A stretch of DNA of 12,363 nt from Bacteroidota bacterium (lineage in GTDB: Bacteria > Pseudomonadota > Alphaproteobacteria > Puniceispirillales > Puniceispirillaceae): NCBI GenBank assembly GCA_009936825.1, contig JAACDV010000286.1, forward strand, positions 1 to 12,363. Reading direction: 5' to 3'. Below, piece by piece: positions 1-6,203 of this stretch. Under the pieces are notes generated by a model. The model did no database searches and had not been told where the DNA came from. It saw nothing but the letters and a program-made list of their open reading frames with translations. How positions within the stretch are numbered: the first letter of the stretch is position 1; every line of letters begins with the position of its first letter. Both the position numbers and the translations under genes were made by a program.

Positions 1-71
1 GAACAAAGGCCCCGCAAAACAAACGAGGCGCCAGTATCACATTACCACGACGCCCCTCGCCCATAAAAAGC

Positions 72-113
72 AGGCCCCCACCTATCTACCAGAGGCCCCC
101 ACCTAAATCCTAG
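72..113. repeat. 21-bp tandem duplication upstream of the pcm-like gene
   Basis: Two adjacent 21-bp units (72-92 and 93-113) share their first 12 bases, AGGCCCCCACCT, and most of the rest. A third truncated AGGC start follows at 114. The array ends just before the candidate promoter at 119-147. It is non-coding. It could be simple slippage or a duplicated regulator site; the sequence does not decide between them. Confidence 0.6.
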
Positions 114-118
114 AGGCA

Positions 119-147
119 TTGAACTTGTTCCGGTTTCCACCTATAAC
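119..147 (+). promoter_or_regulatory. candidate sigma-70 promoter for the pcm-tolC cluster
   Basis: TTGAAC (119-124) and TATAAC (142-147) are separated by exactly 17 bp. This is a good match to the housekeeping -35/-10 pattern (4/6 and 5/6). Transcription would start near 154, giving a leader of about 56 nt before the ATG at 210. Bases 1-118 contain no gene that I can recognise. This is a pattern match only. Confidence 0.45.
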
Positions 148-209
148 CGCAATCATCAAAGAGCCGGTGTCGCTGTCTCGGTTCTCTTTTCTGGTGTCGG
201 ATTTAGAAA

Positions 210-875
210 ATGGACGAATCACAGTTTACGAAAGCTCGAAAAATTATGGTCGACAGCCAGATCAGGCCCAATAAGGTGACCGATCTTCGCGTGCTGGAGG
301 CCTTTGGCGAAGTGCCGCGTGAGGCGTTCGTTGGCAAGCATCAGCGCGCTATCGCCTATATCGACGAAGATTTATCTTTGCCGGGCGGGCGCTACATTAT
401 GGAGCCGATGATCTCGGCGCGGATCATTCAGGCGCTGCATATTCGCCCCAGTGATAATGTGCTGGTTGTTGGCGGTGGTACTGGTTACGGGGCGGCCATT
501 CTGGCACGGCTTGCGGCATCGGTGATTATTGTTGAATCGCGTGCCCAACTAGTTGAAAAATGTCAGGCAACGTTGGTTGCTGTCGGCCTCGATAATGCCG
601 TTGCCGTGAAAAGCCGTCTTGCGGATGGTTTTGCGAAAGAGGCACCTTATGATAGGATCTTGATAGAAGGCGCGGTTGAGAGCGTGCCGGATGGGCTTTT
701 GCAGCAATTATCGGCGGATGGACTGCTGGCGGCGATCTGGCGACCTCAGGATAGTCCGGTTGGCCTTGCAAGTCTGTGGAGCCGTGCCGGTTCCGGTTTT
801 TCCCGAAAGTCCCTTTTTGACGCGCAGGTTCCGCTTCTGGATGAATTTCGGTCCAAGCGTGAATTTGTTTTTTAA
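210..875 (+). CDS. protein-L-isoaspartate O-methyltransferase family protein
   Basis: This is a 221-residue cytoplasmic SAM-dependent methyltransferase of the PIMT (Pcm) family, which methylates isoaspartyl residues for protein repair. The SAM-binding glycine loop VLVVGGGTGYGAA lies at residues 84-96, with the acidic end of the next strand (E109) about where ribose is usually bound. The N-terminal segment MVDSQIRP (13-20) followed by VPREAFV (35-41) is typical of the alphaproteobacterial form found next to tolC. The canonical PIMT substrate motif TISQP is replaced by YIMEP at 62-66, so true isoaspartyl repair activity is uncertain. There is no strong Shine-Dalgarno before the ATG. The ATG was chosen because the conserved family N-terminus begins shortly after it. 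tolC follows after 55 bp on the same strand, suggesting co-transcription. Family assignment is firm; exact substrate is not. Confidence 0.88.
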   Translation: MDESQFTKARKIMVDSQIRPNKVTDLRVLEAFGEVPREAFVGKHQRAIAYIDEDLSLPGGRYIMEPMISARIIQALHIRPSDNVLVVGGGTGYGAAILARLAASVIIVESRAQLVEKCQATLVAVGLDNAVAVKSRLADGFAKEAPYDRILIEGAVESVPDGLLQQLSADGLLAAIWRPQDSPVGLASLWSRAGSGFSRKSLFDAQVPLLDEFRSKREFVF

Positions 876-930
876 ATTGATCGTCGGCCGCACCGTGCTG
901 CCAGCCATCTTGAACTGAGGTTTAGAGCTC

Positions 931-1650
931 ATGCGCCTAACATTTCGATCGTTTTTATTCAGTACCGTTACGGTTTCAACCATGCTGGTCCCCGGGTTGT
1001 CGGCCAATGCCCTGTCGTTTGATGACTCGCTTCGCGCCGCGCTTGGCAACAGTCTGACTTTGAAATCCAGCCGCAGCAGTTGGCTCTCGGCGCAGGAAAA
1101 CATTGGAACAGCGGAGTCAACGTCGGAATGGCGGGCCACCGGTTCTCTGGTCGGCACGCATAACAAGACCGATGCAAAACGCGCCAGAAAATCTGGGTTT
1201 CTTGACGCGCAGAGTGCTAGCGCCACCGTCAGCCTGACGAAAAATCTGTATGATGGTGGACAGACGGATGAAAATACGCGCTTGCGGGAAATCCAGCGCG
1301 ATCTTGCTGCGGCGCGGTATCGGGTTGCCGAACAGCAGGTCATTCTCAGCACGGTTGAGACCTATCTTAATCTGATTAAAACCCGGCGCGAAGTATCGTT
1401 AAACGAGGCAAATCTGGCGCGGCTTGGTGAACATGTTGAGGCCGCACAGGCGCGTCTTGACGCCGGTGCAGGCACCCAAACTCAGGTCGCACAGGCCGAA
1501 GCACGCCAGTCACGAGCGCAAACCGCGCTGATCTCGGCTGTTACCGCAATGCGGAATGCCGAGGATGGTTTCATCACATTGACAGGCCAGATGCCGGGCG
1601 ATCTGGATAGCGTTGTTAATCAGGGTAATCTTCCGGCCAGCTTGATTTAG
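931..1650 (+). CDS. TolC-family protein, N-terminal fragment
   Basis: This is a 239-residue product if TAG at 1648 is read as stop. It has a Sec signal peptide (basic MRLTFR, a hydrophobic core around residues 8-20, and an ANA cleavage site after residue 27). The first outer-membrane efflux repeat follows, with long alpha-helical stretches (residues 105-235) including SLTKNLYDGGQT, the usual strand and turn before the helices. A GAGG at 917-920 sits 10 nt before the ATG. On its own it would be exported but could not complete a channel. It is the front half of the interrupted gene at 931-2595. Confidence 0.75.
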   Translation: MRLTFRSFLFSTVTVSTMLVPGLSANALSFDDSLRAALGNSLTLKSSRSSWLSAQENIGTAESTSEWRATGSLVGTHNKTDAKRARKSGFLDAQSASATVSLTKNLYDGGQTDENTRLREIQRDLAAARYRVAEQQVILSTVETYLNLIKTRREVSLNEANLARLGEHVEAAQARLDAGAGTQTQVAQAEARQSRAQTALISAVTAMRNAEDGFITLTGQMPGDLDSVVNQGNLPASLI

Positions 1651-1671
1651 GCTGATAAACTGGGTCGTGAC

Positions 1672-2595
1672 ATGCATCCGAATGTGACGGTAGCAAAGCT
1701 TTCTGTAATTGCCGCCGAGCAAGAGCTTACTTCGCTGATTGCCGCGCTGCGTCCGAACCTTGCCTTTTCCTTGAGTGCTGCCGAATCAATGGCCGAAGGT
1801 ATATTGTCGGATAAAACCGAATTTTCCGCGCGGATGACGTTGTCAACGCCGTTGATGCCGAGCTTATCATCGCGTGCCAAGTCGCGCAGCCTTTCAGCGG
1901 CATTGGAATCTGCAAAACTTAGCCGCGATAGCACGCTTCGCGATATCAGCCTGAATGTCCGCAATAATTTCCGAAATATGGAAACATCCCGCGCCCAGAG
2001 CGCTGCCGTTGAAGCCGAACTAAAGGCATCACGGCTGGTTGCTGAGGGAATCAATAATGAATTCCAGTTTGGTCAGAAAACCGTGCTTGATCTTCTGGAT
2101 GCCGAACAGGATGTAATCGACGCCGAGCTTCGCGAGGTGAGTGCCGAGCATGCTATCTTGCTGGCCATTTTCCGTCTTCACGCTGCAACCGGCCAGTTGA
2201 CCTCTGATGCGCTTGGGATGAGTGATGTTCTGGGCCCTCTTGAAGAAACAGAAGCGCGCAAAGTAAGGTTTAAAACCTGGCTGCCGCTGCAAATTGAGTG
2301 GGAAGACGAAGCAGACAAAGCCAAGGACGGCTCTACCGACACCTCATCGGCCGACTTGATTGAGAATAAGGCCAAGGACAAGGACAAGGTAGCTGCACTT
2401 CCGATCAAACCCGCCATGCCGGTTGAATCCGAAAACCCGGTCACCTCGCCTGTTCTGGTTGGTGTGGTGACAGACGCCGCCGGGCGGTTAAGTGCTGGCG
2501 ATATCGACAGCACTGTGCGGCCCGTTAAGGTTGCTGCGGTTGCTGACGAAGAAGGCGTTGTGATCTGGAATATTCAGACCGCAATTCAACCCTGA
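1672..2595 (+). CDS. TolC-family protein, C-terminal fragment
   Basis: This is the same frame as the N-terminal fragment. The first ATG after the TAG is at 1672, giving 307 residues. It contains the second efflux repeat (HPNVTVAKL at the start, a long helix with LVAEGINNEFQFGQKTVLDL around residues 123-142) and ends with a charged tail rich in Asp, Lys and Ala. It has no signal peptide and no clear Shine-Dalgarno before 1672. A separately initiated product would therefore stay in the cytoplasm and is unlikely to work. I read it as the back half of the broken gene rather than an independent gene. Confidence 0.6.
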   Translation: MHPNVTVAKLSVIAAEQELTSLIAALRPNLAFSLSAAESMAEGILSDKTEFSARMTLSTPLMPSLSSRAKSRSLSAALESAKLSRDSTLRDISLNVRNNFRNMETSRAQSAAVEAELKASRLVAEGINNEFQFGQKTVLDLLDAEQDVIDAELREVSAEHAILLAIFRLHAATGQLTSDALGMSDVLGPLEETEARKVRFKTWLPLQIEWEDEADKAKDGSTDTSSADLIENKAKDKDKVAALPIKPAMPVESENPVTSPVLVGVVTDAAGRLSAGDIDSTVRPVKVAAVADEEGVVIWNIQTAIQP

Positions 2596-2625
2596 TCTTT
2601 CTAGGCCAGCAGCAAGTGCCGATAA

Positions 2626-2631
2626 AAGGTG
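2626..2631 (+). promoter_or_regulatory. Shine-Dalgarno favouring the TTG start at 2638
   Basis: AAGGTG at 2626-2631 lies 6 nt before TTG at 2638. The alternative GTG at 2629 overlaps this element and has no ribosome site of its own. Starting at TTG also gives the N-terminus MSEQRDP, which resembles the start of PopZ/DUF2497-type proteins. Confidence 0.5.
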
Positions 2632-2637
2632 AAACGC

Positions 2638-3351
2638 TTGAGCGAGCAACGTGATCCAAAAAATAAGGCACCCGAAAATGGTTTGCCCAAAAATGGTTTG
2701 CCAGAAAATGGTTTGCCAGAAAATGGTGAGACGGGTGACGAAGCGGCCATTGAAGCGATCCGCCAGCTGGTTGAGGACAATCAAGAAACATTGAGAGCGC
2801 CTGAAGATAAGGTTCTGCTTTTGAAAGATATTGTATGGCGAAGCCCCGCACGCCAAGTGATCGATCCGACAGATATTATCAGCCGACTAGCAGAAGAGGC
2901 CGACAAGGTTGCACGCGGTATTGAAGGCCCGCCTTCAGCGGCAATTATGCACCCTAGGCGGCCGGGAACTGGCACGTCACAACAGCAATCTGCAGGCATG
3001 CAGTTTGAGCCGCGTGATCTGTCCGGCTCCGGCGAGCCCAACACCCAGAACGAAGGTCAATTCAAAGCTGATCCAACCCCACCCCAGCCAATTATCAAAG
3101 ATCAGCCAAATATCAAAGATCAGCCAAATATCAAAAATCAGGCTAAAATCAAAAATTTGCCTGATGATGAGGACCTGACCGACGAAATGTTGGCAGCGGC
3201 TGAAGATCGCATCAGAAAGCAGGTCATGGACCAGCTCGATGAGCAGGGTAAGCTGGACGCGTATCGCAATCCGTTAATCTCGGATAATGAGCTTCGCTCG
3301 ATCGTTCGTGACCATATTGATGCATGGCTTGCCAGCCAAAACTCCAGATAA
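2638..3351 (+). CDS. repeat-rich hydrophilic protein at the PopZ/DUF2497 position
   Basis: This protein has 237 residues (240 if the GTG at 2629 is the start). I do not recognise it with confidence. It is hydrophilic and low in complexity, with no signal peptide or membrane segment. Its order is: N-terminal repeats ENGLP/KNGLP (13-30); a short acidic helix EAAIEAIRQLVEDN (35-48); a conserved-looking stretch VLLLKDIVWRSPARQVIDP (59-77); a Pro/Gln/Asn-rich linker with IKDQPN repeats (153-175); and a charged helical C-terminus ending ELRSIVRDHIDAWLASQ (218-234). In many Alphaproteobacteria the gene between tolC and valS encodes a DUF2497 protein related to the polar organiser PopZ, which has this layout of short helix, disordered linker and helical C-terminus. 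I cannot see the diagnostic PopZ C-terminal sequence, so the link rests on position and architecture. It lies 42 bp after the tolC frame and 91 bp before valS. Confidence 0.6.
   Translation: MSEQRDPKNKAPENGLPKNGLPENGLPENGETGDEAAIEAIRQLVEDNQETLRAPEDKVLLLKDIVWRSPARQVIDPTDIISRLAEEADKVARGIEGPPSAAIMHPRRPGTGTSQQQSAGMQFEPRDLSGSGEPNTQNEGQFKADPTPPQPIIKDQPNIKDQPNIKNQAKIKNLPDDEDLTDEMLAAAEDRIRKQVMDQLDEQGKLDAYRNPLISDNELRSIVRDHIDAWLASQNSR
2674..2727 (+). repeat. 15-bp in-frame tandem repeat (ENGLP units)
   Basis: There are three full 15-bp units (2674-2688, 2689-2703, 2704-2718) and a partial one (2719-2727). The core is GAAAATGGTTTGCCA, encoding ENGLP, KNGLP, ENGLP and ENG. Units are nearly identical at the DNA level, which indicates a recent slippage-type expansion. 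The period is a multiple of three, so the frame is kept. Confidence 0.85.
3094..3162 (+). repeat. 18-bp in-frame tandem repeat (IKDQPN units)
   Basis: Two identical 18-bp units, ATCAAAGATCAGCCAAAT (3094-3111 and 3112-3129), are followed by a diverged unit (3130-3147) and a partial diverged unit (3148-3162). They encode IKDQPN, IKDQPN, IKNQAK and IKNLP. The array lies in the linker just before the C-terminal helix of the protein. Confidence 0.85.
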
Positions 3352-3442
3352 CGCCGAGATTAGTTGCGCCCGGGCACACAAGTCCGTAAAAACACGGGAC
3401 CAAAGCTATTTAGCCCCCGTAACCCGAAGCGCAGTATCAAAA

Positions 3443-6103
3443 ATGTCAGACACAGAACTTCCTAAAACCTACGATCCCAAAACCATCGAAGCCCCTTGGT
3501 ATGACCGCTGGGAGTCGAGTGGTGATTTTGCCTGTGATCCTTCATCATCATCGCAGCCCTATACAATTATGATGCCCCCACCCAACGTGACCGGCAGCTG
3601 GCATATGGGGCATGCTCTGACTTTCACGCTGCAGGATTTGTTGATTCGTTTTCATCGGATGAAAGGGCGCGATACGTTGTGGCAGCCCGGTCAGGATCAT
3701 GCTGGTATCGCAACCCAGATGGTTGTTGAACGCAAACTTGCCGAGCAGAATATTAACCGCCACGATTTGGGCCGTGACGCATTTGTTGAACGGATGTGGG
3801 AATGGAAGGCCGAATCCGGAGGCACTATCCAGCGCCAGATGCGCCGGCTAGGGGCATCGCCCGACTGGCAGCGCAATCGCTTTACCCTCGATGACGGGTT
3901 GTCGCGTGCCGTTGTCAAAGTGTTCGTCAAAATGCACCGCGAGGGGTTGATCTATCGCGACAAGCGTTTGGTGAACTGGGATCCAAAGCTGCTAACCGCA
4001 ATCTCCGATCTGGAAGTTGAACAGCATGAACAAGAAAGCTCGATGTGGCATCTGAAATACCGGCTTGAAGGATCGACGGACGAATTTATTTCCATCGCAA
4101 CAACGCGCCCTGAAACCATGCTTGGTGATGGCGCGGTCGCGGTTCACCCCGATGATGAGCGGTATAAGCATCTGGTCGGGCGTATGGCCATTTTACCGCT
4201 GTCAAACCGCCCTATTCCGATTATTGCCGATCAACATCCCGATCCGGAAAAAGGGTCAGGAGCTGTGAAAATCACTCCGGCCCATGATTTCAACGACTTT
4301 GAAGTGGGACGTCGCCATGACCTGCCTTTGATCAATCTGATGACCGAAACGGCAGCAATGGCAAGCATTCCAGAGATTCCGGAAAAATATCAGGGGCTGG
4401 ACCGGTATGAAGCCCGCCGGTTAATCCTCGCCGATTTGGACGCCGAAGGATTGGTAGAGCGTGAAGAAAAAGTTTTGAATGCGGTGCCGCATGGCGACCG
4501 GTCAGGCGTAGTGATTGAACCTTGGTTGATGGATCAATGGTATGTGGATGCTGGTGAGTTGGCTAAACCGGCTATCAAAGCTGTTGAAGAGGGATCAACC
4601 CGCTTTGTGCCCGAACGCTGGTCAAAGACCTATTTTGACTGGATGCGAAACATTCAGCCATGGTGTATTTCTCGCCAGCTTTGGTGGGGGCACCGTATCC
4701 CGGCTTGGTACGGTCCTGATGAGCATATCTTTGTCGAGGAAAGCGAAGAGGCGGCATTGGCCGCGGCGGCATTGCATTATGGCAAGCCAGTAGAACTGCG
4801 CCGCGATGAAGATGTGCTGGATACTTGGTTTTCCAGTGGGTTATGGCCGTTTTCAACCCTTGGATGGCCCGATGAAACGGATGAAATCAAGCATGATCTT
4901 GATCGCTATTATCCGGGCGATGTGCTGGTGACAGGCTTTGACATTATCTTTTTCTGGGTTGCCCGCATGATGATGATGGGGATCTATACAATGGACGGCA
5001 AAGTGCCGTTCCGTGAGGTTTATATCCATGCGCTGGTCCGTGATGAAAAGGGCCAAAAAATGTCAAAATCCAAGGGAAATGTATTGGACCCTCTGGATTT
5101 GATTGACCAGTACGGGGCGGACCCGTTGCGCTTTACTTTGGCGGCGATGGCGGCGCAGGGCCGTGATATCAAAATGTCGTCAACGCGATTGGAAAGCTAT
5201 CGTAATTTTGCCACGAAAATCTGGAATGCCTGCCGTTTTCTTGGCGTTAACGGGGCCACCAACCGCGACGCTTCTTTTGACCTTTCCAGCGTTAAAGAAC
5301 CGGTAGGCCGCTGGATTGTTGCCGAATATAATCAGGCAATTTCCCGCACCACAACCGCCATCGAGAATTACCGCTTTAACGAAGCAGCCGATGCGCTTTA
5401 TAGCTTCATCTGGAATTCCTATTGCGATTGGTATGTTGAATTGATCAAACCGCAGCTTGCCGGAGATGCGATAGAAACAAGGGCCACAGCCGCCGCAGTT
5501 CTTGAGGGGGCCTTGCGGCTTCTTCACCCGTTCATGCCGTATCTGACCGAAGAGCTGAACGAAAAGATTTTTGGCAATGATACCATGATGATCAGCTCTG
5601 CATGGCCGGTTGAAGTTGGCCTGCCAGTATCTGATGCCCCGAATGAAATCCGCTATCTGATTAACCTGATCACCGAAATCCGCTACATCCGGTCCGAAAT
5701 GAATGTGCCGCTATCGGCCAAGCCCGAATTGCAGGTCCGTAATGCGTCCCCCTTGCAACAGCGGGCTATGGATACCAACTCCGCCGCCCTTTTAAGGCTT
5801 GCCAGGCTGGGCGGTGTCGCGGCGGTTGATGGATTTGGCGACGGCAGCGCACGCGGCACCGTTGACGGCGTTGATATCGGACTGCCATTGGCTGAAATTC
5901 TGGATTTGGACGCTGAACGCGCGCGTTTGGAAAAGGCAATCACCGGCGTTGATGGTGAAATCAACAAGATTTCGCGCAAGCTCGATAACCCGGGATTTAT
6001 CGCCAAAGCTCCGGATACGGTAATCGAAGAAAACCGCCGCAGACTGGACGAAGAATCGGGGCGAAAATCAGCACTTGAAGCCGCCCTTGCAAGATTGGGC
6101 TAA
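3443..6103 (+). CDS. valS: valyl-tRNA synthetase
   Basis: This 886-residue class I aminoacyl-tRNA synthetase charges tRNA-Val with valine and edits mischarged threonine. PPPNVTG (45-51) leads into the HIGH-type signature HMGH (54-57). The CP1 editing domain shows TTRPETMLGD (220-229) and the Asp-containing motif around AHDFNDFEVG (280-289). The catalytic core resumes with IQPWCISRQLWWGHRIP (404-420), and KMSKS is at 539-543 followed by GNVLDP. The anticodon-binding domain covers roughly 620-770, and residues 821-886 form the C-terminal coiled-coil arm typical of ValS. An in-frame extension back to 3287 exists but overlaps the preceding gene and lacks ValS similarity. The ATG at 3443 gives the familiar start MSDTELPKTYDPKTIE. 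There is no obvious Shine-Dalgarno. Length and motifs are complete, so it should be functional. Confidence 0.97.
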   Translation: MSDTELPKTYDPKTIEAPWYDRWESSGDFACDPSSSSQPYTIMMPPPNVTGSWHMGHALTFTLQDLLIRFHRMKGRDTLWQPGQDHAGIATQMVVERKLAEQNINRHDLGRDAFVERMWEWKAESGGTIQRQMRRLGASPDWQRNRFTLDDGLSRAVVKVFVKMHREGLIYRDKRLVNWDPKLLTAISDLEVEQHEQESSMWHLKYRLEGSTDEFISIATTRPETMLGDGAVAVHPDDERYKHLVGRMAILPLSNRPIPIIADQHPDPEKGSGAVKITPAHDFNDFEVGRRHDLPLINLMTETAAMASIPEIPEKYQGLDRYEARRLILADLDAEGLVEREEKVLNAVPHGDRSGVVIEPWLMDQWYVDAGELAKPAIKAVEEGSTRFVPERWSKTYFDWMRNIQPWCISRQLWWGHRIPAWYGPDEHIFVEESEEAALAAAALHYGKPVELRRDEDVLDTWFSSGLWPFSTLGWPDETDEIKHDLDRYYPGDVLVTGFDIIFFWVARMMMMGIYTMDGKVPFREVYIHALVRDEKGQKMSKSKGNVLDPLDLIDQYGADPLRFTLAAMAAQGRDIKMSSTRLESYRNFATKIWNACRFLGVNGATNRDASFDLSSVKEPVGRWIVAEYNQAISRTTTAIENYRFNEAADALYSFIWNSYCDWYVELIKPQLAGDAIETRATAAAVLEGALRLLHPFMPYLTEELNEKIFGNDTMMISSAWPVEVGLPVSDAPNEIRYLINLITEIRYIRSEMNVPLSAKPELQVRNASPLQQRAMDTNSAALLRLARLGGVAAVDGFGDGSARGTVDGVDIGLPLAEILDLDAERARLEKAITGVDGEINKISRKLDNPGFIAKAPDTVIEENRRRLDEESGRKSALEAALARLG

Positions 6104-6127
6104 TTCCCTTTTTGCGTATTTTTCATT

Positions 6128-6157
6128 TTGCAGCAGGGCGGCATCCTAGTTTAAGAT
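6128..6157 (+). promoter_or_regulatory. weak candidate promoter for the IlvD/Edd-family gene
   Basis: TTGCAG (6128-6133) and TAAGAT (6152-6157) are 18 bp apart in the 100-bp gap after valS. The match is poor (3/6 and 4/6). It is listed because no terminator or other promoter is visible there. Read-through from valS is equally possible. Confidence 0.2.
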
Positions 6158-6194
6158 GCGTCGCAGCTGTTACCTATTATTTTGACTCAAATCC

Positions 6195-6198
6195 GGAG
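6195..6198 (+). promoter_or_regulatory. Shine-Dalgarno fixing the ATG start at 6204
   Basis: GGAG at 6195-6198 lies 5 nt before ATG at 6204. An upstream in-frame GTG at 6198 overlaps this element and cannot use it. The protein is therefore taken to start MKNSKTV. Confidence 0.6.
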
Positions 6199-6203
6199 TG
6201 AAC

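Larger units (their letters stand above)
931..2595 (+). pseudogene. tolC: TolC-family outer-membrane efflux gene interrupted by in-frame TAG
   Basis: Codons from 931 to 2595 form one continuous reading frame of 554 positions, broken only by TAG at 1648-1650 (codon 240). Both sides are TolC-like: a signal peptide (1-27, ending SANA), the first helical repeat (to about 235), then the second repeat starting at HPNVTVAKL and ending near ATGQLTSDALG. TolC proteins need both repeats to build the trimeric outer-membrane channel of type I secretion and RND efflux. Aligned by eye with family sequences, the stop sits where SLxEA-type residues link the repeats, so a CAG or GAG codon changed by one base is the simplest origin. 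TAG also terminates the xth gene here at a conserved C-terminus, so reassignment of TAG is unlikely. The options are a real pseudogene, a strain-level nonsense mutation, suppression, or a sequencing error. The C-terminus carries an unusual charged tail of about 105 residues. Confidence 0.75.

Noticed and set aside
20..60. Hairpin GAGGCG...CGCCCCTC as a terminator of an upstream gene
   Set aside because: The pairing is broken by extra bases, the loop is long and no T-tract follows.
708..1352. Long minus-strand open frame over pcm and tolC
   Set aside because: It spans two recognised plus-strand genes, has no family resemblance and a basic, Ser/Arg-rich composition typical of an antisense shadow frame.
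1648..1650. Recoding or reassignment of TAG as the explanation for the tolC interruption
   Set aside because: xth ends with TAG at 8078-8076 immediately after a conserved C-terminus, and there is no visible recoding element or suppressor tRNA in the window. Recoding is left only as a test in the findings.
3364..3392. Promoter TTGCGC-17-TAAAAA before valS
   Set aside because: The -35 matches at only three positions and the -10 is a plain A-run; too weak to list as a feature.
3287..3442. In-frame N-terminal extension of ValS
   Set aside because: It overlaps the end of the preceding gene, has no ribosome site, and its sequence does not resemble ValS; the family N-terminus begins at the ATG at 3443.
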